From Protopterus annectens (Eukaryota; Chordata; Ceratodontiformes; Protopteridae), in contig NC_056727.1 of assembly GCF_019279795.1 (NCBI RefSeq), forward strand, positions 1,211,064,577 through 1,211,128,576: a stretch of 64,000 bases of DNA. Direction: 5' to 3'. Shown one piece after another: positions 1 to 13,155 of this stretch; the stretch's first letter is position 1, and each line of letters starts with the position of its first letter. A program made the translations under genes and the position numbers. The notes below the pieces were generated by a model. It saw only the letters and a program-made list of their open reading frames with translations. It ran no database searches and had not been told where the DNA came from.

Positions 1-410
1 AATGTTTGACTTGGAAAGGTGCTAGAATAAGAGATTTGGTTTATCATGCTTTATCTAAAGGATATGAAGTCTGAAATTCAAATATCTCTTATTATTTACT
101 GACTGCAGTCTTTAATGAGTGTCATAAACCACAAAGTTTACAAGTAACAGACTGCAAGATCTGTGACATTCTGCACAATCAGCGACAGTTGAGAGGTATG
201 CAGTTTACTGATGTGTACATGAATTTGTGTAATGCAGTGCACTGATCAGAATTGTTTAGGGGGTTAGAGTGACAGGTGTTTTGTAATTAGTTGAAATGCA
301 ATTTTTTTAATGTTATAAATGTATAAGTATAATGCATTTACTGGTTATTTATTGTGGAAATTGTGAGGTATATAAAGATGACAATTGAATGGCTGTTACG
401 CTTTGATTAA
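1..410. other. Unassigned flank of the MULE fossil
   Basis: No gene is recognised. In one plus-strand frame there is a short cysteine-bearing stretch (CKICDILHNQRQLRG, about positions 155-195) interrupted by stops on either side. It may be a more distant part of the adjacent transposase fossil or chance. No terminal inverted repeat could be recognised by eye. Confidence 0.4.
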
Positions 411-429
411 AGACACTATGGTGGGTTCT

Positions 430-1860
430 GCCTATCAACCTTCCACTTCAGGAAATGTTTGTAGATTTGGAAGGAATGGTGATTGTTACGTTACTGTGAA
501 GAGTTAATGTGGAAGGGATTTTCTTCGTATCAGTGGTTGCGCATATAATTTAGAAAAGCAGAAAATGGGAAAATATATTAGTGTTGTCATTTAAAGCCTC
601 TGAAAAAAATATCATAGTGGTACAGTTATAACTACTACAGATGGGGAAGTGTTGATGAAATCAACTTTATATAATCACTTGATGATTCCTGCTGAGGTAG
701 ATGCATTGAATTTTATCTGGGATATTAAGGAGTGGGCTGATAAGACTAAAGATAGGACTTGTGACATTGTAGACGGTGTTCTGACTAATTTGGATGAAGC
801 TGTAGTTTTTTTGATATGCCTTCACAGAGGGCTCTCAGGCCGACCATTAACAGAGTGAAACACGAGTGGGACAAGATGGGTCACCTACATCTATTGGAGA
901 AACTGACCTGTATGAATGCACATTGCAATATGTTTTGTTCTCCATAGATATGTCCACACTGGAATACAAATATTTATTTTATCTACCAACCAAAATTATG
1001 TGGATTTGTGTCATAGCAAAATATGGATTATTGCTAGGAAATTTCTTCTTAAAGGTATAGTCATATGTCACTCATATACTGCTCATATTGTTATTGATAA
1101 GAATGGTATGGAAAGACCTCCTATAGTTTATGGGCTTATATCAATTGTCATTGATAAGAATGGTGTTGGTTTATGGGCTTATATCATTTAGGGGATATTA
1201 ATCATATAGTATTATGTGGCATTTTGTGTTTGGATCATGTTGCCTCTATAGCAGTTATTTGCACCTCAATATGTTTTGAGTGATTTTAAGTTAGAAGCTG
1301 TTAAATAGTTTAAGATATAATGACAACGGTATGTCAGGAGATTTCTTTCCATTGTCCACAAAATCTTTGGTGGAAAGAATTTCTGGTCTTATAGAACTGT
1401 ATGATACTGATCATAAGTTTGTCATGGCATGGCATGCCTATGCTGATGTGTTTAGCATTTTTATGTACAAGATATATTCATACTGGAAAGTGAAGGCATT
1501 TTTTTCTACTAATGCTGGACCTTCTAGTCAACTCCTGTCTTTATTTTCTCCATGTTTTTAGAGTGTCTTTGAACATCACTCTGCATCATTACCTGCGATA
1601 CAGAACTTCATTGAGGGATGGCATTGACAAGTAAAATACTTCTTAGGACATCATTCTCCCAATTTGGCTGAAGTGATGTTTGCTGTTGTTAAGGAACAAT
1701 CCTCTGTTGGTGATATTCATATTTCTTTTCAGACCCAGGAGTGTTTTACACTGCATTTGTTGCTTTAGAGAGAAGGTAAAGAAAGTATGCTACATTAACG
1801 AGCAAACTGATTCTTCTGATGTTTTGGAATATTTGCATTTGCTTTACTACAATTTATGAG
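430..1860 (+). pseudogene. Broken FLYWCH/MULE-type DNA transposase
   Basis: Pieces in several plus-strand frames resemble a MULE (Mutator-like) transposase with an N-terminal FLYWCH-type zinc finger. Seen in order: a CRFGRNGDC stretch near 460-490; 649-858, with the motif PAEVDALNFIWDIKEWADKT followed by IVDGVLTNLDEAVV, which matches the linker between the FLYWCH finger and the catalytic part in such proteins; 1080-1190, with a GMERPPIVYGLI block; 1331-1480, with LVERISGLIELYDTDHKF, like the FH-x-SQ-alpha-helix region; and 1597-1720, with IQNFIEGWH and then HHSPNLAEV and VKEQSS, matching the conserved NNxxEGWH...HPxxWxF...LKxEQ end of the family. The pieces lie in different frames with stops between them (for example within H*QVKYF near 1622), so it cannot be expressed as a whole. 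I could not place the DDE residues with certainty. Family call is good; it is a plain DNA-transposon fossil of some age. Confidence 0.7.
1087..1186 (+). repeat. Imperfect tandem duplication inside the MULE fossil
   Basis: Two adjoining units (1087-1143 and 1144-1186) both begin ATTGTYATTGATAAGAATGG and both end with TTTATGGGCTTATATCA. The second lacks about 14 bp. The duplication repeats the coding motif IDKNG...YGLI, so it arose within the transposase, probably after it stopped being functional. Confidence 0.7.
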
Positions 1861-1869
1861 TGTGGATTT

Positions 1870-4560
1870 CTCTACATAGTGGAATATTCAGTGTATTTTC
1901 CTGCTTGCTATGTCATGGATTAATTACAACATTTTCATGTATTTTTGGCAAGTAGTGACTCCATTTGTCTAGTATTTGTTGGTTGCTTTAGTTGGTTGGT
2001 TAGTTATGTTTGGTTTCATGATGATTAGTAAATATTATTATGACTAATGTTTTATTGCTATAATTTAATTACAATATTAATGTAATATTATTTTGTAACT
2101 TATACAAAATGAATTACAGTGTGGGTTTAGGAAATCAGTTATTATAGAGTTCCCTAATCTAAAAATACAGTTCAAGCCCCCACCTATTCCATTCATTCAT
2201 TTTTCTCTGTTTGGGAAGTTAAATAACTGTTTCTCGTACATTTCAATGGGAAGTGGTAATTGGATAAGTTGTCTACTGAACAAGGCTTTATCTTGCTTCT
2301 GTATCTTTTTATTAATAGGCTGATTGTGAATGTTTTTCTAGTGTAGTTCTGAGGTTGTAAGACTTGTATGTAGCTTTCTAGGTTAATATCTTTTAGGTGC
2401 ATGGCTTACTTATATATTTTAATTAATCTGAAGATTTTAGTATATTTCTTTGTTTTCAGGTCTGATTTGCCATCAGTACCATCTTTTGAATGGCTACACA
2501 TGGTTCTTGTTTTTTTATTTTCAGGTGGATTGAATTTGTTTTAGAAAGGCCAAGTGTGTGTTATGTTTTTTTTTTTTTTTTTTTTAGTTTTGAAGTGAAT
2601 GAGGCTGAGTTAATATTTGGTGGTGATAAATGCTTGGTGCCATGAATAGGCTGCTGAAAAGATGTGAACAGGAAGGATATAAAAATTTTTTCTTCAGCTT
2701 AGATATTAATTTTTATTGCACTACTTTTTCTTTGATAGGATAAATATTAATTATAGAAAGTCCTTCAATCCTAGTATGTAAACAGTTTCATGTTTCACAC
2801 AACAACCCTTGTACATTCCTTTTATCTGTTTTTAGATGTTTTTGCTTCCATTTACTGCCAACTTTGTCTCTTCCTTTTTTTGGATAGTTGCCCATTTCTT
2901 TACCCTTTTTGAGGTGACAGTCTTCTGGAGATGGGGGGGGGGGGTTGTTGTACCAGCATTAAGGGATTTTGGTTTGAACTTCTCCTTCCCACTCATTTTA
3001 CCTGGGTGTGTTAATTAAATTGTTTGCTTAAGGTGTCTACTAAACAGATGTTTATGTGTAAGTTGTTATAGAATGGGTTATCTCAAGAATGGCTTTTGTT
3101 CTAGGTCTGAACTGATTTTAAACATGTTTTTTAGTCAGTCATTCTTTTTTTTTATTATTTTAGTAGTGTAGTGACAGTTATGGTAAGATTTGTTAGGTTT
3201 TTACTTATTTATGTATTTTAGGTAATTTCGATTTTTATTAGTTCATTTATGATGGACTGGGTCAATTTTGCTAGTAATGCTTTTACTTAGTTAGATGATT
3301 GCATTAACTGGACATACTTCAAAAAATTAGTTCAGATTCAGGTTCCATGAATTTAATGTAGATGGGCAGTTGTTTTAGGTTGATATTGTTCATTTTTGAT
3401 GCATATAGTGTGTAATTTCCTTTTCTTTGTCTTTATCTAATTGACTAGGGGACTGATGGTGCACATAATGTGTAGATAAATATAAAACAGATGTAATACA
3501 CATAGGAAGTACATCCCATGGCAAATATATGGATTAATGTAATGTGGGTGTATATATCATTAACATTAGCTTCATGCAGTTATTTAGTACAGGGTTGTCC
3601 TGATGTTTCACAGGATCAATTATATTCCAGTACTACCACTAGTTTGTACAACTATATTTTCATACAAATTATCCATCTATTTATTTATTTATTTTATTAT
3701 TATTTTTTTTTTTGAGAACTAGGATGACCAGGTAAGTTATGTCCAATTTTTGGAGGACTGGGAAGAAAAATCTGCAGAACAAATTGAACAGATTGAAAGA
3801 GTATTCAGAAAAACATTAAAAAAAAAATGTAAAGATTCTGGATATAAATAAACTTTTACAAATTTCGAAGTTCATTAAGATGAAATCTTACGTAAAATAG
3901 GCCAAATAAAATACACAATATGCATACAGTAAATATAAAAATAATCAAATATACCCTGAACAGTAGGATCTAAAGTAAAATAAAACTATGCAGTAATACA
4001 TAGTATACATGTAAACACAACCTACTGTGAATAGCAAATGTACACAGCGATGGTCAATACTGTGATTTTGGAATACTGTGTGCTGTTATAATTTGGCCTG
4101 CTGTCATATGACACATAACTTTGCATACAGTTTACCATTATTTGGAAAGGTAGTCACCACTCTACTGTTATTGCCTATTGTCAGGCTGCATGTATACCAG
4201 CTGAATAGCTAGTTGTATATGCAGATACAGTGATAATGTTTATGTAGTTCAAGTGCACCATACCATGTGTTAGGCCTGCTGGCATCAACAACAGGAGATG
4301 TAGACAGCATGTATTTTATTTAATCCTTTATTAGGTAGGTGGTCTAGTCCAATACTGGCTGTTTGCCATACAGACATTATTAGATACTGTTAGCATATAA
4401 CTTCAAAAATTTTGTCTATTAAAATTTTAGACGCATTTATTAACACTTAAGACATAGGCAAGAATATATTAAAAGAAAATAAAACAAACCATATTAACAT
4501 TTTTGCTATTTACACACATTATACATGTTTTCCTTCTGTATAACAACTGTATTTCAGTCC
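1870..4560. other. AT-rich stretch with no recognisable gene
   Basis: No coding pattern longer than chance is visible on either strand. The stretch has homopolymer runs (about 20 T at 2566-2585, about 11 G at 2934-2944, T-rich near 3690-3715) and is generally AT-rich. Very old repeat DNA is the likely content, but nothing in it could be assigned. Confidence 0.5.
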
Positions 4561-4569
4561 ACCATTACA

Positions 4570-6450
4570 TAAATCACTCAAATTCTTGCCTTCCCTTAAA
4601 CCTCACTCCTCCTCCTGAACATTAGTCTACATGTATTATTCCCACAATTCCATTTATTTCTATGTAATTTGCTCCTACCCTTTTCTAAAGATCCCTCTTC
4701 CATATCTTCTGTCTCTTTTACAATGTTCAGTACTTCAAATACAGTTGGTTTAGATTTTGATTTCCATTTGACAGCCAACACAATTAAACTTAATAAAGCC
4801 TTCCTATGTTCTAGGTAATTCAGATCTTGTGTCCCAGCTCAAAAGACTAACTTCCTTAGTTACAACCATTTGCCCCCTTAATATTTTTAACAGACTACTC
4901 TGTAAGGATTTTTTTGAGTCTTCCAGTTCATTATACCCCCAAACACTTGCTCCTGAGATCTCTTTCTTCCCTATCATACCTCCAACATTTACTATCTACA
5001 TGAGGAAAAATTCTTTGAAGTCTGTTTGGGGTCAAAAATACCTATGAAAACACTTCCAAGCAAATATCCTAAACCTTCTGGACTTTATTGCATACATGGG
5101 ATCCATATATATGACCTGCCATTGTTACCTTGTAAATTGTTTTTTCAGTCTCTTTTCTCAATCTTTTCTAACCTCCTCTGATTGATTCTTATAGTTATTA
5201 TACAATATTTTATATGCCCTACTAATTATCCCCTTTTTACTAGTAGCTTCAATTTTAGGTTCAACTAAAAAGTCTACCAGAGCAGTTCTTTCACTAAGGA
5301 CTCAGTTACCCTTTCTCTTTGCCTATACTCTGATATCAGTCCCCGGTAGGAAAGACAGTTTCTAATAAATACCTTTAATTACCTTTCCCTCTCTAGTTAT
5401 TTGCTCCCAATAACTTGGTTCCTTTGCCAGTTTTCTCCAGTAAATTCCAGTTCCCTTTTGCCTATTTCCTGTACGCATACTTGTAGTCATCCCTATTTGC
5501 AAACTCTAATTTCTCCATTCACATGTTAGCTTAGTTCTTAGAATCCATTTTGCAACTTTATGAATATAATATGTATGGTAGTTATTATTCTCTTTCATGA
5601 TCTGCATCCAAAATTCCACTTTCTCCTTATTTCTTGAACCCCTGCTACTTTAATGTCATCATCCTTTTCCAGTTTCAATTATAACCTTCTGCTTCAGTTA
5701 TGTATATGAGCCTTAACTATGTAGCTGTAAAATATCCCTTCAAATTGGGCAATCCTAAACCACCTTGTTCTATTGAGAGGATTAACTCAGCCCACTTAAC
5801 TGTTGGCCCTCCACAATAAAATCCTTCAACTCTTTATTATTGTCTACAAAATATGCTTGACCTGTATATAAAACAAAAGGGACTAAAAACATTTTCACTG
5901 CTTGCATCTTACTATCCATATCCATAAATATGATCTTTCAGTTTCTCAGTTTTTGTGTGATCTTTTTAGTCTCTTCCACATATCCTTAGCTGCCATAACA
6001 TAAGCCTTTTTAATCCATATACCTAAAAACTTTATCTTATGCCCCATAAATATGGGTATTGTTAAACCAAGTCATGAGTGGGCACATACTTTATGGCTAT
6101 CACCTTTGTTTTATCTTCATTGATTTTATATTTTGAAATTATTTCAAATGGTCTCAAAATGCTGCACAACACCCAGATGTCCTTTTATAGATTTATCAAG
6201 TAGAAATAATATCATATGGCAATAAATCCATTTTTTTATTACCATACCAATTATATCCTTTAATTTCTGAGTCTCTTAATTTCTTTGCCAATTGCTCCAA
6301 GTATAAAGAGAATAGCAAATGAGAAAGAGGACACCCCTGTCTGATTCCACTGTTCAAACACAACCTATCAGACAGTGAACTCACACTTTAATTTTTGCTT
6401 CTGATCCCTCAGATATCATCCTAATTAATCTTAGTATTATGTCAAGGAAG
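4570..6450 (-). mobile_element. L1-clade LINE ORF2 remnant (RT to C-terminus)
   Basis: Reading the minus strand from 6450 down, the reverse transcriptase block NSGIRQGCPLSHLLFSLYLE appears (6384-6300), followed by AKKLRDSEIKG; this is the L1 motif GxRQGCPLSPLLFxLxxExLAxxIR. Next come a degraded active-site region, then IKFLGIWI (near 6030, L1 thumb IxYLGIxI). The remainder is the long L1 C-terminal region, ending with LAVKWKSKSKPTVFEVL at about 4780-4730. Many stops and frame changes interrupt it and the endonuclease part is missing. The 5' side stops about where the DIRS fossil begins near 6470, so the DIRS may have landed in it or beside it. An inactive L1 relative. Confidence 0.75.
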
Positions 6451-6469
6451 ATTCAACATCTACTTCAAC

Positions 6470-9075
6470 ATTGGCATTACAGACTATACTCCATTTGCCA
6501 TCCTGATCACCTGTCCCAATGTCAAGATCTGCCTTGAAAGCACTTTTCTACTGTTTTTTCTGCCACTCAGCTTTCTCAGACACTTGCAGGGTAAATCACA
6601 TATCTCTTCTAGTCCAGCTTCCTGCTCATCCTTGGGTCATTCCCTTTCAATAACAGGCAAGATACATAGATACAAGAGTGGGCACCTGTAATCCCTTGTT
6701 TATGACCTCCATCCCATAGATGGATAATGGAGATAATGATGATTCCCCACCAACTCCCAGATGACCCAAACTTTGGGGAGGTCTTTGAAATAATAATGCA
6801 AAAGCAGGCTTGATCCACAGACCCTACCACACCTAGACAGAGGAATCTGTAAGAGGCATTTTTGCCCCCCCCCCCCCAAGGATGGTTCAACATTGCTGAT
6901 GAGATAGCCATAGTCATTGTCAGGACCACGTTGGTGAGAATGCAGTGTCGTGGCACCTGTTCTGAGGAGGCCATATAAGATTATCCAGCTTCCTAATGAT
7001 TGGATTTGCTGGATGCACAATGCTGTGCCAAGCAATATTCTCTCTGTGATATTCCTCTAAAAGGCTCACTTTCTGCACAGCTGTGCTGTCTACTCTCATA
7101 ATAACAAATCCAGAGTGATGGAGAGATTTGGAAAGTGGGTTTGTACATCCTCGACCTTTACCCTAACAGTGATAAACTACTTATATAAATTAAATAAAAA
7201 AATATTTGTCAAATATGCTGCATTTCTAGATGAGAGCCAGCTCAAAAGATGGCCCAGTCCCTTGAAGAGTTGTTATATGGAAACCTCAGGACTAAGTTGT
7301 GCTCAAAGATGGCAACTATGTCCTCCATATCAAACCTCATCATGCATTTGCACAGTTCAGTGGATGGTGCAACTAGAACACTAGGCTGAAAAATATTTAT
7401 TTGCTATCATGCTTGACTGCGCCTTTGTAGACTTCTTAGACATTGTAAACTGCCATTTTTTAAAGCCCCTTTGATGAATTTTCTCTATTATGACTAGCTG
7501 TTAAGGATAAGCTGGTGGGCAAAACCCTCACAGCTGTTGACATAATATCCCAGACTCCAAAAGGCTTCTTCTTAATGATGCAAATGAGTCCACCTCAGCT
7601 GTGGCACCAGTGTAGCTAAGAGCAGTAACCAGATATCTGGAAGGGGCAAAAGAGCCATGGGAACTTCCTGAATGGATGTTGACCCAAAGCAAGAATAATA
7701 AGCAACATTAGGGATACTATCATCTTCCTTTGGGGATACCAGGCTAATTCCTGAGGCCTTGTCAGAGTATCTCGCTCTGGTGGTAGTTGGGGTCACCTGT
7801 TCCTCTGTTCCAACCTGTGTTGCTTGCCATTACATAAGAAAACTGAATCCTGACCATAATATCCAGAGGCTATACTGCACCACACCATTCCACACTTCCC
7901 CCAAGCCCCTCTCACTTTCACTGTTTGACATTTCACCCCATCATATGAATATGGCAAGAAAAGAGATATCAAACATCATCAAAAAAAGAAACATCTAAGA
8001 GGTTTCATTATACCAAAGAGGATCCAGTTACTACTTAAGGTTATTTTCAGTTCTTTTCAAGAGAAACATTCCAGGTTGTCACAGTGCAGTCCATCCTTCC
8101 TAGTCTGTCACAAGTCTGGAATCTCCTAGACACTGGCTTCCACATAAAAGACTCCAAAGAGTCTGGGAGGTTTTTTACTGTTCTGGATAAGAACCGGGTA
8201 TTACTAGTTTTGAACCTTTTCATTTGGTCTCATCTCAACCCCAAGTTGTTTATCAAAAGCATGGCTATAGTTGAAATCAACCAGAGGCTACAACAAGTTA
8301 AGGTGTTTCATTAACAGAATGAATGTCTCCTAACCATACTGACCTCAGAAATACTATCTGCAGTTTGTGAGTATCTTCTAGATACTCCCAAATGGTATTC
8401 TTACATATCCTGGCAGGATGGATCCTAGGTACTAGTGCCTGCAAGACCATTTTCCTTATAGACAGGATTCCTACTTCTCTGTAATCTGGTGAATCATTCA
8501 CTCCATTTTCAGTCATAGCAGGTCTTTTCTCAGGACACTAGGATTTGTGGCAGCATATAATTAAATGGTTCCCTCATGCCAGGCTTAACATGAGGCTCTT
8601 TCAAAGGACTTTCAGAGATATCCAAGGCATGCAAAAGACATACTTGCATTGATAACTTCATACTCCAAATCTAACTCTAGGAAACCCCTTTCAATGTTTA
8701 CACCCTCTGTTACAATGAATGCTGCTGAGGCTGGGGACATTGTCAAGAGGTCAGTCTGCATATCAGTTTTCTTGAGACGAGGGAAGCATCCCTCATGCTG
8801 CATGAGTCCAAAAACTCTCTACCTCTGGGTGCAATTGCCATCTACATTGGCAACATGGCTGCACTATGGTACATAAGTAGGGAACAGTTGTGTTGGGGTC
8901 CACTTTTGCAGCAGTGGTAACTTCTTGGGACTTCTGTTGCACAAGAATTCATTGTATGTCCTAACTTCCAGATATTTGCACACTTGCCACTCCTGCCTAG
9001 GCAAAGATGTCCAATTACTTGGACATCAAAACTTCATTGGTACAAGAGGGCTGTCTGCTCACATCATCAAGGTAA
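6470..9075 (+). mobile_element. Old DIRS-type retroelement, left part (outer copy)
   Basis: A fossil tyrosine-recombinase (DIRS-order) retroelement. Parts, judged against the better-preserved DIRS at 21442-27604: gag-like stretch about 6650-7450; start of the RT polyprotein about 7830-8060 (CTTPFHTSPKPL, then EISNIIKKRNI); reverse transcriptase about 8060-8660 (VVTVQSILPSLSQVW; KLFIKSMAIVEINQRLQQVKVF; FPHARLNMRLFQ); first part of RNase H about 8680-9075 (KPLSMFTPSVTMNAAEAGDI). It stops inside RNase H and resumes at about 14280, so it was split by a later insertion. It is heavily broken, with many interruptions, and looks much older than the copy at 21-27 kb. Its outer left boundary is only approximate, and no terminal repeat was recognised. 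Confidence 0.7.
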
Positions 9076-9436
9076 GTACTAAAAATTGGTGGGCACCCAC
9101 CTCAGCCATGATGGAAACCCAGAAAAGGAAAGGGGGAAAAGAGGCGGAAGTAAGGAAATATTACTCCAACAGTGGACATGCAAATATTTACAATTATGGT
9201 AAACTCCTAAACATGATTGTACTATATTTGTCATACTATCCACTTATGTGCCAATGATAATTTCTTGTAAAAATTCTCCAAGCTTGTAAACTATAGAGTG
9301 GTTGGACTTGAGGAGTGGGTTGAGACTCTGCAAGTAAGCCATAGTAAGCCCTACTCCTGCCGTGTAGGAAACATCCAAACCACCAAAAGGAACAGGACCA
9401 GAAAACAGAGTTCAACAGCAAACTATAGCAATGCAC

Positions 9437-9530
9437 AAAAGAAAAAACAAATGCTGGATCTCACTCATCAAAAATTTATTAAGCTTAAAAACACACAGAG
9501 CTACTTAGGATAACCCTTCATCAGTGTATA
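9437..9530 (-). mobile_element. Penelope-like end fragment, copy 1
   Basis: On the minus strand this reads: a CUGAUGA-containing hairpin, then TTTTTAAGCTTAATAAATTT and GAGTGAGATCCAGC. The same block occurs on the plus strand at 9836-9915, so the two make a spaced inverted repeat about 300 bp apart. A hammerhead-like motif followed by AATAAA-type sequence is a known feature of Penelope-like retroelement terminal repeats; the family call rests on that resemblance only. No Penelope reverse transcriptase or GIY-YIG part was seen nearby. Confidence 0.45.
9491..9529 (-). ncRNA. Hammerhead-ribozyme-like motif 1 (degraded)
   Basis: Minus strand: stem I arm AUACA, core CUGAUGA, stem II AGGG-UUAU-CCU, then AAGUA where GAAA is expected, a short AGCUCU stem III and UGUGU, which pairs with AUACA (one G-U pair). 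The catalytic GAAA is lost, so activity is unlikely. It belongs to the Penelope-like end fragment described for 9437-9530. Confidence 0.4.
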
Positions 9531-9835
9531 GAAACAACTCACATACATCCATCTTTTCTTATATAGTCATATCAATAAGTCAACCAGTAGAGCTAATTAA
9601 ATTAAAGGTAAAAGCACCTAAAAACACTAATATAAATACATGTAAATAAAAACATACTATATGAAAATATAGTCGTAAAAACAAATAATTCTAAAACATT
9701 TTAATATATTTAAATGCATTTGTTAATGATGTTATACAAAAATACATTTCAGAAAATGTGAATACATTTATAATTTCATCTGCTTTACCTTAAGGATAGG
9801 TTTAATATTTGCCAGTGCATTCAGTCCTGGAGGTT

Positions 9836-9950
9836 TATCAGCCTGATGAAGGGTTATCCCAAAAGCTCTGGGTGTTTTTAAGATTAATACATTTTTGGCG
9901 AGTGAGATCCAGTGTTTGGTTTTGTGCTTTGAAAAAAATTGTTCAGACGG
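9836..9950 (+). mobile_element. Penelope-like end fragment, copy 2, with hammerhead-like core
   Basis: Plus-strand counterpart of the 9437-9530 block. CUGAUGA at 9843-9849 is followed by a perfect small stem (GGG-UUAU-CCC), then AAAAGCUCUGGG in place of GAAAGC, and the shared tail with AAGATTAATACATTTTTGG and GAGTGAGATCCAG. Stem I arms are only weakly complementary here. The fragment overlaps the 3' end of the inner DIRS recombinase region, so one inserted next to or into the other. Confidence 0.45.
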
Positions 9951-12900
9951 CCATGTAGCTGCTTCCAAACTTGATTAAGGGCAGAGCCTTCCTTACAAAA
10001 AAATATTAGTGGCTACAGTAAGTCTTTGAGAGTGCGACCATCTTTCCCAATGACAGTCTTGCCATAGAATTAATAGTATATGGCAGTGAAGTGAGCCTCA
10101 CACTTAGAAATTGTTTGGCTAGAAAAAAGTTTGCCTTAATTACAGTGTGCAAATGACACAAATAATTGATCTGTTTACCTTTTCTCTTTAGTTTTGTCCA
10201 AATATATTGGCTGCCTATGCACATCTAGGGAATGAAAGATTATTTCACTTTTATTTTGTGCCAGAGTAAGGTACAGGGAAATGAATGGTCTAATTTAGGG
10301 ATACATCAGTCATTGGTTAGACATGAAAAAAGGGTTAATGTGAAGTGCAACTTTCTCCTTATGTACAATGAGAAAGGTTTCTTTACACAAACAAGGACCT
10401 GCAAATCTAAATTTCTACTAGCAGAAGTTACTGCAGAATCTTGAAATGAGCAGTAGTTGGTTCAAAGGGAAGCAAGGTTAGCTTTTTCTAAAATTTAATT
10501 GAGGTCCCATTGTGGTGAAGTCATTATTTGGAGACCGTAGGTACAGGACCTCCTTGAGGAATTGTTTTACAGGTAATCTGGAACAGAGTGTAGATTTCCA
10601 AGGTAGGCTAAAACAGTTGACACGTACCTTCAATGAAGCAAAAGACAATCTTGACTTGAAAAGGTCTGAGAGACAACTCTGTATCAATGACACGGAGTAC
10701 TAGCTTGGGTCTTAGTCTCTCCTCTGGCAGCAAATGGAGAATATTTTCCATTTTGCTAGGCACAATTTCCTTGTGTTAAGCTTCCTAGCACCCTTTGGAA
10801 TGGATAGTATAAAATGTCTGAAGTGAATGACAGCTAGATTATCGACCCTTAAAGTATTCAGATTGGACTGTACAGAAGATCCTTGTTCTAGGTCACCAGT
10901 TCATGTGCTGAGACAGTATTAAAGGTTCTATGTGTACCATACTCGCTAGGAAAGGGAAGTAATGTTACCTAGAAAGTCTGCAAAAGGAGGAGAGGCAGGA
11001 GAGCTTAATGGGCTATCATTATCAATTTTGGAACCTTTCTGAACTTTATTAGCGGTAGCAGATCTAAGACTGGTCTCAGAGGGTCATCTTTTCTTGAAAG
11101 CAAGAAGAGTCTTGAGTAAAACCCTATGCCTTCCTGTGGCTGTAGAACAAAATGCCCTGTAGTAATGGAGTCAGTAAGTGCCTGGGCACTGGAGATATTC
11201 CAGAGAAACTGACTTGCCTAGTAAAATGTAATTTGTATTGAGGTTCCTTTTGTGATTTTTTTTCCATTCTTTTACAAAGATGCTTCACCAGCCTCATACT
11301 TTAGGCTGGCAGGCGAGTTAAAGGGATGGAGGGTTATGGTCTGTGTTTTCCCACCCTGTTTCCCCAAGATCTGAACACAATGACTTCACTGCCTTTATCA
11401 AATCAGTCTATTTATTCCATCATGGTCAAAAGGCATCCATCCATAAGTTAGATGACAACCCTGTAGGCTATTCCTTCCTGCCTGGAAAGCCTAATCAGCT
11501 TATTCATTCACCTCCGATGAGAGCTGAGTAGTAGGGAACAGACCAGATTCAGGTCCTAAAGAGCAGCCTACCCATCAGTTTTGAAGGCAGCTTGCTGACT
11601 CATAATTGCTGCTTGGTCAAAAAGAGGAGGAGCCATGCATACCCTCATATACACCTCCCCTTTCCCGGGATATATAAGAACTCTACTTTGACAGTATAAG
11701 CCAGTCTGGTCATTTTGTGGGTGATGAACCCAGCCACTGCTAGATACCACAAGTGTGCTGTGGGCCTAGCAGCCTCCCCCTGGATGAGCTAGCAAGTATT
11801 GGCCATCCAAGATCATTCTCCCCTGCCCATTCCCTCAGATGTTCATATCAATGAGACATGTGTCAACTAGGCTGTAATCAGGGCTTTGTCCCTCTGCACC
11901 AAGGGGCCAGGATGTGGTTGGGTTTTGGGAAGGAATAAGCTCTGTCAAGTCATAGCTATTACCTTTTAGGGTCTCAGCCCTGAAGGACCCCAATCTTCCC
12001 ATTTTGTTGTAGTGGACTCCCTTCCTCTTATGCTGTTTTCCTTTGCCCTTTCTCTGGGGAAAAGGGCCACATTTTTATAGGATAGTTCCTGCTGTTGATG
12101 GGTGGATGGTAGTGAAACAACTCTTTCACTGACTGCATAGCCTTGTCATTCTCCCCCAACTTTGTAAACACCTGTTTTGAATGGAGTAGGCAAAAAGCAA
12201 ATTGTTCTGAAGTAGGGCATTATGGTCTGAAAAGGGGCAGTTCTCATCCAGGCATGTCTGCTTATCACTGACCTCAAAGCTACCATACTACAAGCAGCAT
12301 CAACAGCATTACAGCCACATTTGATAAAGTACTTTGCAATGTGGGAAGAAAGGTTGCATAATTCAAGCACTGAATCTCAGGACTTTATCTGGTGTCTTCT
12401 TAGTCTTGTTCTTTAAGGCAGGAGCACCCCCTTTTATTTCAACAGGTCTCGCAGTTAAGAGCTATGAAGGCAGGGTAGCAGAAGTGTAGACTTTCTTCCC
12501 AAAGTCATTTAGGATTTAGCATTCCCTATAATGGAGAAGTGGGTACTTGGTCGAAGCTTCAGTAGACTTCTTGCTGATTTTCAATAACATCATGATTGGC
12601 TCAGTAATTGGGTTTTTATGAAGATATTTGTGGGAATCCACAGCTCTGTAAAAAATGGTCTATTTTCCAGATTGCAGGATATTGTTAGGAGACTCCAAAG
12701 ATGAACTGTCGAGTGCATCCTGCAAGGCTTCTGTTACTAGTAGTATTGCTAAGGATTTTTGATTAGGTAAGCCAAGGAGGTCCTTCTGTTGCTTCCTTGA
12801 TCTCTGAGAGCTCAGACTTGCATTTGAAACAATACTTCATTCTGCTGAGACTATCAACAATTAAGAAATCCTATGGAAGTGACAAAGATGATAATGAGTC

Positions 12901-13155
12901 CTCAATGCCTAATTCATACCCAAAAGTAGAAGACATTTGGTTCACATATGCCAGTTCATCCACCTCTCAGTCTGAAGACTCTGATTCTTTTTTTTAAGAC
13001 TAGGGCCCTGAAACACTGACTTCTGAAAATGGTTGAAGGTTTTTAAAAAGAACAAGATCTCATTAAACTAAAAAAAATCACTTTATATCAAAGGTTGGGG
13101 CTGAAATAACACTGGAATGTGTCTCCAAAAAGTATTTCAAATTTGTATTCAATAA

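Noticed and set aside
6609-7035. Overlapping minus-strand open frames of about 110-120 codons
   Set aside because: They lie opposite the gag part of the outer DIRS fossil, which reads on the plus strand, and have no family motif.
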